Source of the DNA: CAWFQB01 sp965277875
GTDB lineage: Bacteria; Armatimonadota; Chthonomonadetes; Chthonomonadales; Chthonomonadaceae
Reading direction: 5' to 3'
Assembly: GCA_965277875.1 (NCBI GenBank)
Contig: CBDIDV010000002.1
Location: 1,302,001 to 1,366,000 of the forward strand
Length of the DNA: 64,000 nucleotides
Positions 49,248-58,245 of this stretch are shown here, one piece after another; positions within the stretch are counted from its first letter, which is position 1; every line of letters starts with the position of its first letter. Under the pieces are notes generated by a model. That model saw nothing but the letters and a program-made list of their open reading frames with translations, was not told the origin of the DNA and searched no databases. The translations under genes and the position numbers were made by a program.

Positions 49248-50651
49248 TTAACCAGTGATCTTGCGGGTCTTTGGGTCGAACGTGAAAGTTTTGCTTTCGC
49301 GCTGCGAACGTTCCGCAAGGCAGATGGCAACCTGCGCGCGGGCCGCGATTTCGATGTTTGCGGATGGCTGCGTGTTGTTGCGAATGCTGTCAAAGAAGTT
49401 CTTGTGATGGCCGGGAATGTCGTCGTCCTCGCCGTTGGACTCCGCGCTGTACTCGTCCACTTCGTCCGACCAGACACGCTCCGGCTTGACCGTAATCTTG
49501 CTGCTGCCGAAGTTGATGGTCGCCTTGTTCATGCGCAGGGTTTCGGGCCAGCCCTCTTCGTTGACGGACGACGCCATCATCATCAGCGAGCAGTCGTCAA
49601 AGTCCACGCTCATGTTCACAAAGTCGGGAATTTCGCGATCCAGAACCTGCTTCTGTCCCGGATGAAACTTTTCGAGGTAAGCTTTCTCTTTTTTCTGCCG
49701 ATCCGGGTCGGTGAAGCTGTCTATGTTCACGTACTTCTGCACGTACAGACCGCCTCCCGACGAGATGCGGCGCGGCCAGCCCTGGTCGCCCGTCATGTTC
49801 AAGTTCATGGCGATCATCAGTGGGTGCAGGTGGTGCGGGAAAAGGTCGCCGATAAGTCCGCTGCCGTACTCGTAATACTTGCGCCATCGGAAGAAGCGGT
49901 CCGGATCCCACGCTGCCGGGGCCGTTCCCTTGCGAAAAGTATCCCAATCAATATGCGCGTCGCCGGGAGCCTGCGGGCCGCTGTCCAGATCCATATCGTA
50001 GTCGTCCCACGCGCCCTCTTTCACGTTCCGCATAAACACGGCCTGCCCCACGATGAGCTTGCCGTACTTGCCCGACTTGACCAACTCAGCCACGGCCCGG
50101 TACTTGGGATTGGTGTTGCGCTGCGCCCCGACCTGTAACTTTTTGCCGGTCTTCTTGACCGTGTCGTACAGCGCGAAAATCTCGTCCGTAGATCGCGCCA
50201 TCGGCTTTTCGACATAGACATGCTTGCCGGCATTCAGCGCGTCAATAGACACCGGCACATGCCAGTTGTCGGATGTGGCGATGACAACCACGTCAATGCC
50301 CTTGTTGTCCAGCAGTTTCTTGTAGCTGGTGTAGCATTGCGTATCAGTCAGCTTCAGCAGTTCCTGCGCTTTTTTCACCCTGCGCCCGTACAGGTCGCAT
50401 ACGGCGACCTGCTGCGTATTGTTTTCCTGCTGATGCTGATTGATGTAGCGCCCATGCGCGTTGTAGCCCTGCAGTCCCATGCCGACATGCCCGATGTTGA
50501 TGCGGTCATTCGCGCCCAGGACGCGGCGCATGGCCTCGGCGGTCGTGGGCATACTGCCCAGAGCGAAGGCTGCCGTCGCGCCCACGGCTGCGGTGCGGAT
50601 AAACTCGCGCCGCGTGGATTCAGCCCCTTTTGTGTTTGTGTTATCGCTCAT
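49248..50651 (-). CDS. Tat-exported Gfo/Idh/MocA oxidoreductase
   Basis: A 467-residue protein with a twin-arginine signal (STRREFIRTAAVGATAAFAL), followed by the NAD(P)-binding fold: RINIGHVGMGLQGYNAHGRY, VAVCDLYGRRV, and the EKP motif in AGKHVYVEKPMARS. The C-domain has the family's WDPDRFFRWRKYYEYGSGLI and PHHLHPLMIAMNL segment. Such Tat-dependent Gfo proteins are frequent in this kind of genome and probably oxidise sugars or inositols in the periplasm. The ATG at 50651 is used. It follows a second Gfo gene after 125 bases on the same strand. Confidence 0.93.
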   Translation of the reverse strand: MSDNTNTKGAESTRREFIRTAAVGATAAFALGSMPTTAEAMRRVLGANDRINIGHVGMGLQGYNAHGRYINQHQQENNTQQVAVCDLYGRRVKKAQELLKLTDTQCYTSYKKLLDNKGIDVVVIATSDNWHVPVSIDALNAGKHVYVEKPMARSTDEIFALYDTVKKTGKKLQVGAQRNTNPKYRAVAELVKSGKYGKLIVGQAVFMRNVKEGAWDDYDMDLDSGPQAPGDAHIDWDTFRKGTAPAAWDPDRFFRWRKYYEYGSGLIGDLFPHHLHPLMIAMNLNMTGDQGWPRRISSGGGLYVQKYVNIDSFTDPDRQKKEKAYLEKFHPGQKQVLDREIPDFVNMSVDFDDCSLMMMASSVNEEGWPETLRMNKATINFGSSKITVKPERVWSDEVDEYSAESNGEDDDIPGHHKNFFDSIRNNTQPSANIEIAARAQVAICLAERSQRESKTFTFDPKTRKITG

Positions 50652-50775
50652 GCGATTCAGGCTCCTTTGCACGATGTCTCAGAAAATATGATCAACTCGC
50701 AAACGAAACGGTCAAGCCAGACGCGGCAGAGAAACCGCCCAAGGCGTCGTTCCCTGCCGCAGCAAGCGAACGGCG

Positions 50776-52101
50776 TTACAGCGTGAACATCTCTTTGGTT
50801 AGTTCGATGCGCGTGTTTTTCAGGCAGGCTTCGTTGGCTTTCGCGGCCATTACATTCGCCCGGTAGCCATCTTCCGCGCTGACCCATGGCTTACCTTTAG
50901 TGCGAATGGTGTCCAGATAGGCGTCGAGGGACTGGTACAGCGACGTTTTCTTCAGATCGGTTCCGATGGAGCCGGGCGTCAGACCGCGCGCAAGCTGCTT
51001 GCTCGCGTCGGCGACAAGCGCGATGCCCTCGCCGATTTTCAGGCCTGACCCGTCTTCGGGCTTGCCGATGGACAGCGTATCCTTGCGGGCAAACGTTTCC
51101 CAGCCCAGCGGCGCGGCGTCCGCCTCCTTAAACATCCATGCCCGCTGATCGCGCATCTGTATGGCGGAACTCGTGCCATAGAACGCGTCATAAATACCGC
51201 CAAAACTGTTGGTCAGGGTCGCGTCGTACACCATACGGATGCTGTTGGGGTATTCGACCGTACACTGAACCGTGTCCTGCACGTCGCGCCCGTCGTCGTA
51301 GGCCAGAATTGCGCCATGTCCGCTTATAGCGGTCGGCAGCGCGTCCAGGAACCAGTTGGCGGCATCCAGTTGATGAATGCCGACTTCACCGAGCAGGCCC
51401 AGCGAGGTCGCCTTTGCCAGCCGCCAGTTCAATTCGCTCTGCCGCGCATCACTGGGCGCTACGCGCCGCCAGCTTCCCCGGTTGTGCCACTGCGAACGCG
51501 CCATGACCACCTTGCCCAGCGCCTCCGCTTTGATAAAGTGCAGGACGTGCTTGTACTGCATATTGGAGCGCATCTGCAAGCCGGGCTGAAACACGGTACT
51601 GGCCGCCGCGCCTGCCTTACAGATGGCGCGGGCTTCTTCCAGGTCTACGGCAAGGGGCGCTTCGCAATAAACGTGCTTGCCTGCCGCCAGTGCGTCCAGG
51701 ACGATCTGCTTATGCTTGTGAGAGGGCGTGGCGATGAACACGGCCTGCACGTTCTTGTCGTCCAGCACCTTGCGATAATCTTCGTAGAACGGAACCGACG
51801 TGCTTTGCAGAATTTCGGTCGAGCGGCGCACGAACACAGGGGCCTTGTACGTGTCGCAGATGGCGACTACGGGCGCGCCCGTTCCCATTTTGGCAAGCGT
51901 ACTTAGTATCGCCTGCCCCTGCGTGCTCAGGCCGATCACGGCGCAGTTGATGGGCGGCGTTTTGGGCTTGTCCGGCGCGGCGGTCGTAGACGCGGCGGGC
52001 TTGGCCTGCACATCTTTTTCCGCCGCATACGCCGAACCGCCGCCGAGCGCCATTGCCACGGAAGCGGCGGTTGTATTCGTAAGAAAGTCTCTTCGGTTCA
52101 T
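50776..52101 (-). CDS. Tat-exported Gfo/Idh/MocA oxidoreductase, EAP variant
   Basis: A 441-residue protein with a twin-arginine signal (MNRRDFLTNTTAASVAMALG) and an Ala/Thr/Lys-rich linker to about residue 50. The Rossmann part has INCAVIGLSTQGQAILSTLA and VVAICDTYKAP. At the place of the catalytic EKP motif it reads HVYCEAPLAVDLEEARA, so the lysine is alanine. The C-domain has LLGEVGIHQLDAANWFLD, keeping the DxxxH-like catalytic region. It is the first gene of a pair with the Gfo gene at 49248. With the lysine missing it may use another base or bind rather than turn over substrate. Confidence 0.9.
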   Translation of the reverse strand: MNRRDFLTNTTAASVAMALGGGSAYAAEKDVQAKPAASTTAAPDKPKTPPINCAVIGLSTQGQAILSTLAKMGTGAPVVAICDTYKAPVFVRRSTEILQSTSVPFYEDYRKVLDDKNVQAVFIATPSHKHKQIVLDALAAGKHVYCEAPLAVDLEEARAICKAGAAASTVFQPGLQMRSNMQYKHVLHFIKAEALGKVVMARSQWHNRGSWRRVAPSDARQSELNWRLAKATSLGLLGEVGIHQLDAANWFLDALPTAISGHGAILAYDDGRDVQDTVQCTVEYPNSIRMVYDATLTNSFGGIYDAFYGTSSAIQMRDQRAWMFKEADAAPLGWETFARKDTLSIGKPEDGSGLKIGEGIALVADASKQLARGLTPGSIGTDLKKTSLYQSLDAYLDTIRTKGKPWVSAEDGYRANVMAAKANEACLKNTRIELTKEMFTL

Positions 52102-52371
52102 TTCGGATAGATCTCCATTGGTGAATGCAGAGAGGAAACAGCATCAAAATATGGTAAGAGCGAATGGCTCCAAATGGCTCTTTACATCAGGTGCGCGTCG
52201 GCATACAAGTCACGCCACCCTCTGCAAGCGATTGGGGTATTGTACCACGCCGGCCTGCCCGATGCACGGGTCGCAATCCATTTCTGCGAAAATTGCGCGG
52301 CATTTCGCTCAAATATAAGGGTCGAACTTTTCATCTTCTTACCCGCATAGCGCCAAAATGTCAGCCTGCTT

Positions 52372-53391
52372 TCAGTTGACGCCGCTCAGGTAGCCGCCCA
52401 GATGTCCTGTGAGCGAGATGATGCCAAGCGTGATTAGCGCCAGCGCCATATAATAACGAGTAACGATCTGTGAGCCTTCCAGACGCCTGCCGGACCGCAT
52501 TCTCAAAAGCGCCCAGATTAAAATGGTCGTTACAACGGACAGTATCAGGTGCTGAAGCAAAATAGAGTTACTTTGCAGCGCCGCGACACTAATGCCTCCA
52601 TACGCGAACTGCCACGCTATCAGTCCCGTAATCAGCGTGATCAGCGACGTTACAGCAGCCACCATCAAATTCAGGTAAGCCGCAGACGCGAACGTTTTGT
52701 CGCGCTTCCACAGGGCCAGCAGGTCGAACAATACGCTTATGACAAACAGGCCGATAGGGAAATGTACCAGAACCGGATGCTGTCCATGCTTGGGAAACAG
52801 CAGCGTTTTCAGGTCGTAAGGGCTGGCGCTGCTTTCGGACGCCCCGCCTGCTGCGGCAGGCGTGGTTCCCACTGTCGCCGAGGCGTGGAGCTTCGCGGGG
52901 GGAGCGCCTGCGGGCTTGCTGGCCGCATCGCCGGGCAGCATATCGGCGGCGAACTCCGCCTGATTGTCAAAGCCGTCGCCATCCGAATCTTTGCTGTCTA
53001 TGGTGTGCAGCATGGCCGCCGTCAGGGTTTTCGTATGCGCGGCTTCGAGCACGGCTTTGACATCCGTGCCGTACCCGTTGAACTTCGCCTGCCCCGCCAC
53101 CAGATGACATAGCAGGCACGATTGCACCTTGCCTGCCACCGTCCCCCCGGCTTTGGGATGATACGCCTCGGTCACCACGGCCTGAAACTGCGGATAGGCC
53201 TGCGCCTGCCGGGGCGTGAACACGCTGATCAGCGCACAGAGCAGCCATAAACACGTCCGTCCTGTCAAGCGCGCGCTATTGTTCCTGCCGGAGTTTTCCT
53301 GCGGCAATAAAGAAGACAAGGACGCGCGAAATGCGGAGGCGGCAGGGCGCTGCCTGACGAAAGAATAGAGGAAAGTAGTGAGAAAAGACAC
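52372..53391 (-). CDS. DUF2231 membrane protein with one haem site and EF-hand
   Basis: A 339-residue membrane protein. After a signal-like hydrophobic stretch (CLWLLCALISVFTPRQAQA) comes a periplasmic domain with one CLLCH haem c motif, then an EF-hand-like DSDGDGFDNQAEF, an Ala/Pro linker, and the DUF2231 core: HPVLVHFPIGLFVISVLFDL plus four helices and a final LTGHLGGYLSGVN. DUF2231 His residues are proposed redox or metal ligands. The N-terminus is long; a TTG at 53278 would give a standard signal peptide, so that start is possible. I infer a role in periplasmic electron transfer. No cytochrome maturation gene is nearby. Confidence 0.85.
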   Translation of the reverse strand: MSFLTTFLYSFVRQRPAASAFRASLSSLLPQENSGRNNSARLTGRTCLWLLCALISVFTPRQAQAYPQFQAVVTEAYHPKAGGTVAGKVQSCLLCHLVAGQAKFNGYGTDVKAVLEAAHTKTLTAAMLHTIDSKDSDGDGFDNQAEFAADMLPGDAASKPAGAPPAKLHASATVGTTPAAAGGASESSASPYDLKTLLFPKHGQHPVLVHFPIGLFVISVLFDLLALWKRDKTFASAAYLNLMVAAVTSLITLITGLIAWQFAYGGISVAALQSNSILLQHLILSVVTTILIWALLRMRSGRRLEGSQIVTRYYMALALITLGIISLTGHLGGYLSGVN

Positions 53392-53742
53392 GCTGGATAA
53401 TTCCTTGTTACCGTTGATTTTATGTTACAAACGATTTTCTGTCACAAAGCAATGGGCCTGCCCATTCTCAAAGGTGTTCCAACATACGGCTTCTAAATAC
53501 CGTTCAGTTGGACACGGACTGCCTGCAAATGTTGCGTTCAAAGAGCAGAAACTTGCTTTATGTTTCTACTTACGCCGCGATGAAAAAGTTATCCGTACCG
53601 TGGCAGAGTTTATCGAATATAGATGGTGGCCTCGATTTAGCAGGCGAAAGGAAAAGGACGTGAGAGTTTCTCACGTCCTTTCGCTCTTGTGGTTTGATTA
53701 TCCTGCTGAACTAAACGCAGTTTCGCGGCTTTGCGGCCTGTG
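53392..53742. other. Intergenic region upstream of the DUF2231 gene
   Basis: About 350 bases without a supportable gene between the NlpC/P60 stop and the DUF2231 start. It contains the hairpin at 53653-53681. No clear promoter boxes for the DUF2231 gene are visible. Confidence 0.5.
53653..53681 (-). terminator. Terminator hairpin after the NlpC/P60 gene
   Basis: A perfect 13-bp stem (53653-53665 with 53669-53681) with a 3-base loop lies 61 bases past the stop. On the minus strand it is followed by TTCCTTTCG, and an outer GCGAAAG/CTTTCGC pair can extend it. Confidence 0.75.
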
Positions 53743-55281
53743 TCAGTCGCCCCTACGCATACGGCGCGCGCCCCGGAACGCCTGACTGTAATAGCCGCTG
53801 TCGATGTTGTCCACGCGCACACCGCCCGAACGCCGGCTGGACGCGTGAACGAACTTGCCGCTTCCGACATACATGCCCACATGCGAGATGCCCGGCGTCA
53901 CGGTATGGAAAAACACCAGGTCGCCCGGCTTCATGCCGCTCTTGTCTACATGGCTGCCCATGCCGAACTGCGCACGGGCCGAATGCGGCAGTGAAATACC
54001 CTTGCGACCGTACAGGTGCATGGTAAAGCCCGAACAATCGAAGCCGCCCGGACGCTCGCCGCCCCATACGTAGGGTGTACCCCGGTAGCCGTATGCGGTT
54101 CGCACGATGTCGCTGCCCGCTTCGGGCGCATCCGCTTCGCCGCTCGCCTCGTGGCGATGATGCCGCGCCGCGGCAACCTTGACACCGCTTCCGCCGCTGC
54201 TGTGGCTGCGGTCACGATCCCCGATTTCACGGGCGACATGCCGCGTCTCGATTTGTTCCGCGTGGCGGCGGGCGTGGCGCGGTATGCTGGCCGTCTGCTC
54301 GCCACGCGCATGAACGCGCTCCGAACGGTGATGTCCTGCCCCGCTGAGCGCGAGTTCCGCATGACGATGCCGCGATGCGCGCGCCACCTTCGCTTCGGTG
54401 CGCGTTCCACTATCGCCATGCGAATGTTTCGCAATCCGCGTGTGGCTGCTCATTGCCGGCTCGCTATCCCCGGTATGACGATGATGCCGAACAGAAGCGG
54501 ACTTGTGTTCTATGCGCGCGATCTGCTGCGCGTGATCCGAATGCTTTTTGCTGCCGTGGCCGCTATGATTGGCCGCCTGCTCCCGGTTTTCGGCCCCCTG
54601 CTTCCTCTCGCCCGGTTCCTGCTGCTGCGCGTGGCGGCGGTGCGAGGCGGGCAGTGCGCTGGCCTGCCGACGCGCCACGCGCCTTGCGCGGCTGCGGTCT
54701 TCTTCCAGGGCCACCATGTCGGCATGATGTTTGGGTTTGCGGGAATGCGCGGGCGCGTCGGAGTTGTCGCGTTCGGAGCGGTTCGAGGCCGTCTGCGCCG
54801 CGCTGTCGTGCCGCGCATGATGCAGCAGGCTTTGCAGCACCCAGCCCGATTCGCCGTTTGCGGTCGTGATCTGCGCCCAGCTATCCTGTTCCGCTGTCAC
54901 AACCACCGCATCGCCCTCGTAAGCGAAGTTCATGCGCCGGTATTCCAGCCCCGGCCCCAGGCGTACCGAAACGCTGTCTTTGCCGACATGCGCCCGCTTG
55001 TGCATTTCGGACGCCACTTTCAGACTGCGCGGCGGGTTGGGAATCATCAGCATTTTGCCGTCAGGGATATTATCCTGGTTTGTAATGTTGTTGACGCGGA
55101 TCAGGTCGGGAATTGACACATGGTAGCGGCGCGCGACCGCGTCCAGCGACTCGCCCGGCTGCAGCGCGTGTCGGTGACTGGCGGAAGCGTGAGAGGCCAT
55201 GACCGAGGTAAACAGTGCGGTGGCGGTGGAGGCGATACAAACGCGCGTCCAGCGAAGTCCGATAAATTGCAGAGAATGCAA
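53743..55281 (-). CDS. LysM-SH3b-NlpC/P60 peptidoglycan hydrolase with His-rich linker
   Basis: An exported 512-residue cell-wall enzyme. A signal peptide (to about residue 35) is followed by LysM (GESLDAVARRYHVSIPDLIR), an SH3b-like module (DSVSVRLGPGLEYRRM), a linker of about 235 residues, and a C-terminal NlpC/P60 domain. The catalytic Cys is in PGGFDCSGFTMHLY, the His in GISHVGMYVG and the third residue in KFVHASS. NlpC/P60 enzymes cleave stem peptides near meso-DAP, consistent with dapF. The linker is unusual: about 30 His among many Arg, Ser and Ala residues, with few hydrophobics. It is the only gene in its transcript, with a long upstream gap. Confidence 0.93.
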   Translation of the reverse strand: MHSLQFIGLRWTRVCIASTATALFTSVMASHASASHRHALQPGESLDAVARRYHVSIPDLIRVNNITNQDNIPDGKMLMIPNPPRSLKVASEMHKRAHVGKDSVSVRLGPGLEYRRMNFAYEGDAVVVTAEQDSWAQITTANGESGWVLQSLLHHARHDSAAQTASNRSERDNSDAPAHSRKPKHHADMVALEEDRSRARRVARRQASALPASHRRHAQQQEPGERKQGAENREQAANHSGHGSKKHSDHAQQIARIEHKSASVRHHRHTGDSEPAMSSHTRIAKHSHGDSGTRTEAKVARASRHRHAELALSGAGHHRSERVHARGEQTASIPRHARRHAEQIETRHVAREIGDRDRSHSSGGSGVKVAAARHHRHEASGEADAPEAGSDIVRTAYGYRGTPYVWGGERPGGFDCSGFTMHLYGRKGISLPHSARAQFGMGSHVDKSGMKPGDLVFFHTVTPGISHVGMYVGSGKFVHASSRRSGGVRVDNIDSGYYSQAFRGARRMRRGD

Positions 55282-55891
55282 AGCGGCGCTTCCTTCCTGA
55301 TGCGACTGTCCTTGTGAGCGGACAGGGCGTAGTGGCTCAGATAATGTGCGAATCGGTGTTCGTGAAATAGGATATGCGCGCTTTTACGTGACGCCGCGCA
55401 GACGCATAACGCGCAGAGGCAGACGCAGGGCGTGTCTTTACGCGAGGGTACAGGCGTGTTCCGACGGTGCAGGATCGGCGCTAATCAAACGTTTTGGTAC
55501 AGTTTTGTGCGGGAATAACGCGGCAAAAGTGGAGCGACTTGCCGCGCAGTACAGCGACCGGAACGGCGCTGTCCACGCTTCTTCTGTGCCGACAGCGGGG
55601 TCGGGCAGGAGAGCGGGAGAAACTTTTTGATAGCGTCCAGGAACGCTGCTTGTGTCAGGCAGGCTGCTTCATTACGCTTTCACAGCGAATTAAACGTACT
55701 GATGCACAAAAGCAAATATCGCGCCTGTCAGGAACGTCGGCGTTTCAACTGACTGCAATCATAGCGGATTGGCCGGGTACTTGTCAACGCTTTTACGCCT
55801 GATTTCGCAAACAAAACCACTAATTTTCCGCGATTTGCTGTTTCTCGACCTTGTAGTAGAACTTCGACTACGTGTTTCCCACAAATCTGCG

Positions 55892-55924
55892 ACTGCATAG
55901 GAACTGCATAGGAACTGCATAGGA
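55892..55924. repeat. 11-bp tandem repeat ACTGCATAGGA
   Basis: Three perfect adjacent copies at 55892-55902, 55903-55913 and 55914-55924, about 70 bases upstream of the cdaA -35 box. The near-helical period suggests binding sites for a regulator. Confidence 0.75.
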
Positions 55925-55993
55925 CAGGAACGCGCGCCCGTTTACCGCATGGTTAATACCCGTTTTATTGCGCCTCAGTGCGGCATCTTTCGC

Positions 55994-56022
55994 TTGACCG
56001 AAACATAGGCGTGTGCTATACT
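55994..56022 (+). promoter_or_regulatory. cdaA-cdaR promoter
   Basis: A -35 TTGACC (55994-55999) and a -10 TATACT (56017-56022) are spaced 17 bases apart. The start site would lie near 56029, leaving a leader of about 155 bases before the ATG at 56184. Confidence 0.78.
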
Positions 56023-56183
56023 ACTCACAGGCGAACGCGCGTGAATTTATGGTCAAAGCATTCAGAGACATGCGCGTCGTTTGGCGTTACGGTTCCATTC
56101 AGAAACGAGACTGCACCGGTATTGTATATCAATCCGGTTGCACACCCCTAGAGTGCGGGGCGTACAGGTCAGGAGTGGGCGAC

Positions 56184-57002
56184 ATGAGCATGCAGCAGTT
56201 ACACGCTGCTTTGCGGGCCGGTAGCACCTGGGTAGGTCTGCTGGACATCGCGGTTGTCGGCTATCTGCTATATCGCCTGCTGTTGCTGGTGCGCGGCACA
56301 CGCGCCCTGCAGATTCTCGGCGGGCTTGGTACGCTCGTTCTCGCTTTGTATCTCAGTGAGCGCCTGCACCTGGACACCCTGAACTGGCTGCTTAAACAGG
56401 TGGTTCCTCTTGGCCCGGTCGCCATCGTGATTTTGTTTTATCCTGAACTGCGGCACGCGCTGGAAGAGTTCGGGCCGCGCTTCTGGAGCCGGGGACTGAG
56501 CCTGCTCAACCGCGAAGATGTCAGCCACATGATTGACACCGTTGTCATCTCGGCGAACATGCTGTCGGCCAAGCACGTCGGCGCATTGATCGTTTTCGAG
56601 CGACAGACGGGGCTGGACGAGGTGATACAGAGCGGTACGTTTATGGACTCGGCCCTCAGCGTAGAGCTGTTGGACACTATATTTTACAAAGGCACGGCCC
56701 TGCATGACGGCGCGGTCATCGTCCGCAACGGGCGCATCGCCGCTGCCGAGTGCATCCTGCCGCTCACGGATCGCCCCAGAGTAGACGCCGCCGTACACAC
56801 CCGGCACAAGGCCGCGCTGGGAATTTCGGAAAACAGCGACGCCGTCGTTGTCGTCGTTTCGGAAGAGACCGGCATTATTTCCCTCGTGGCCGACGGGAAG
56901 TTCGTCGGGCGCGGCCTGAAGGAAGAGGTTTTGCGCGAACGTCTTAATCGCCTGCTTCAGCCTCAAGAGGGGCTGATCGGGCGTATGCGCGCCGCCGACT
57001 GA
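56184..57002 (+). CDS. cdaA: Diadenylate cyclase (c-di-AMP synthase)
   Basis: CdaA condenses two ATP molecules to cyclic di-AMP at the inner membrane. The 272-residue protein has three N-terminal helices (GLLDIAVVGYLLYRLLLLV; ALQILGGLGTLVLALYLSE; VPLGPVAIVILFYPELRHAL) and then the DAC domain: ALIVFERQTGLDEVIQSGT, the catalytic LHDGAVIVRNGRIAAAECIL, and THTRH-like VHTRHKAALGISE. The second signature is RHK rather than the usual RHR. The ATG at 56184 lies behind AGGAG and gives the standard length. It is followed by cdaR, its usual partner; the glmM that often comes third is missing. Confidence 0.95.
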   Translation: MSMQQLHAALRAGSTWVGLLDIAVVGYLLYRLLLLVRGTRALQILGGLGTLVLALYLSERLHLDTLNWLLKQVVPLGPVAIVILFYPELRHALEEFGPRFWSRGLSLLNREDVSHMIDTVVISANMLSAKHVGALIVFERQTGLDEVIQSGTFMDSALSVELLDTIFYKGTALHDGAVIVRNGRIAAAECILPLTDRPRVDAAVHTRHKAALGISENSDAVVVVVSEETGIISLVADGKFVGRGLKEEVLRERLNRLLQPQEGLIGRMRAAD

Positions 57003-57068
57003 TACCCACTCCGTCGGGTATTCGGTCGTCCAACACGCATTTCCAGGGTGCGATCCAAGTCAGACCTT

Positions 57069-58166
57069 ATGAGCATCTACCGCCCGAACGCGCAGGCGCA
57101 GCAAGTTTTGCAGCGTCAAAAAACCGTTATCACCGCCCGGCTGCACGAAAATCTGCGGCTCAAGGTGGTCTCGCTGATTGCGGCTGTCGCCCTGTACGTG
57201 TTTGTCCAGAACGAACATAATCCCACGATCACGCGCGAGTTCAGCGCCGAAGTAGTCTGTCAGCATGTTCCTTCCAATGCCGAAGTAGACACCACGCAAC
57301 GCCGCGTCACCTTCCTGATTTCCGGCTCGCGCCTGCTTCTCGACAGCATCAAAGACTCGGATCTGCGCGCCGTAGCCAACCTGACCAACCGCCCCCTGAG
57401 CGTTTCCAAAATGCAGACGATACCCCAACTGGCCCTGCAAATCCCCAAACTCACGCCGGAGCAGATGAATCAGCTTAACATCGACACGTCGGGCGCGGTC
57501 TTCCGCTTTCGGCTGATCGGCTTTGTCAAAACCGGTAAGACCCCCACCGTGCCATTGAAATCGCCGCCGCCCGGCTTCCATTACGGCAAGCCCGTCGCGC
57601 AGCCCGCCGAGGTCATCCTGAGCGGGCGCGAAGACCGCGTTGACATGGTGGAACGCGTTACGCTGGACTTTAAGACCGGAGAAGACGGCAAAATCAAGGG
57701 CGTGTTTCCCATTACGCTGCACGACCACGACGAGGCGCCTGTCGAGGGCGTCACCATTACGCCGCCGATGGTCAGTCTTAACGTTCCGCTCGTGCCGGAC
57801 GCGCTGACCAGGGTTGTCACCATCAGCGCCGACATCAAGGACACGCCCGCCCCGCCGTTCACCTTCACAGGTCATGTGGAACCGGGCCGGGTCAAGATCA
57901 CGGGCAATGCCGAAGCCGTAAACCGCACGTTTACGCTGATGACGGATGAAATCTCCCTGCGTAACGAAACGCAAAATCACGACATTACGGCCAATCTTGT
58001 CATCCCGGACGGCGTGACCGTGCAGGATATGCAGGGCAATGCGGTCAAGAAGGTGAAGGTACACATCGTCATCCTGCGCTCCATGACCACGCCGCCTACC
58101 AAGCCCGTCAAGCCCGTCAAGCCGGATACCACGCCGCCGCTCCCGCCCGTGGATCCCAACGGCTGA
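57069..58166 (+). CDS. cdaR: YbbR-domain regulator of diadenylate cyclase
   Basis: CdaR modulates CdaA from outside the membrane. The 365-residue protein has one N-terminal helix (LKVVSLIAAVALYVFVQ) and about three to four YbbR repeats, seen as repeated beta units such as FSAEVVCQHVPSNAEV, PKSPPPGFHYGKPVAQPAEV-like and VTISADIKDTPAPPFTF. It ends in a Lys/Pro tail (TKPVKPVKPD). It is 66 bases downstream of cdaA. The ATG at 57069 is used; the GTG at 57048 is also in frame. Neither has a strong ribosome binding site. Confidence 0.9.
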   Translation: MSIYRPNAQAQQVLQRQKTVITARLHENLRLKVVSLIAAVALYVFVQNEHNPTITREFSAEVVCQHVPSNAEVDTTQRRVTFLISGSRLLLDSIKDSDLRAVANLTNRPLSVSKMQTIPQLALQIPKLTPEQMNQLNIDTSGAVFRFRLIGFVKTGKTPTVPLKSPPPGFHYGKPVAQPAEVILSGREDRVDMVERVTLDFKTGEDGKIKGVFPITLHDHDEAPVEGVTITPPMVSLNVPLVPDALTRVVTISADIKDTPAPPFTFTGHVEPGRVKITGNAEAVNRTFTLMTDEISLRNETQNHDITANLVIPDGVTVQDMQGNAVKKVKVHIVILRSMTTPPTKPVKPVKPDTTPPLPPVDPNG

Positions 58167-58245
58167 CTCCTGAACCGGCGGCAAGTTACGCGCGGTCACT
58201 TGCAGCTACGCTTTGCCCGACCCGACCGGCGAACAATCAAGCCCT

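Larger units (their letters stand above)
55282..56183. other. Long intergenic region between divergent hydrolase and cdaA genes
   Basis: About 900 bases without a supportable gene; small frames here show no family motif. It holds a three-copy 11-bp tandem repeat (55892-55924), the cdaA promoter (55994-56022) and a transcribed leader of about 155 bases before the cdaA ATG. The leader can fold a CACCGG/CCGGTTG-type hairpin, but I do not recognise a known riboswitch. Confidence 0.55.

Noticed and set aside
54016..55116. A 366-codon plus-strand frame opposite the NlpC/P60 gene
   Set aside because: It is the complement of the His/Arg-rich linker, with no recognisable domain.
56030..56183. A c-di-AMP (ydaO-type) riboswitch in the cdaA leader
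   Set aside because: I could not find the ydaO core pattern by eye; only generic hairpins are visible, so it is kept as an open question.
57060..58199. Long minus-strand frames opposite cdaR, the MoxR-cluster membrane protein and DUF4350
   Set aside because: All are antisense shadows, Arg/Gln/Gly-rich with no motif, ribosome binding site or operon logic.
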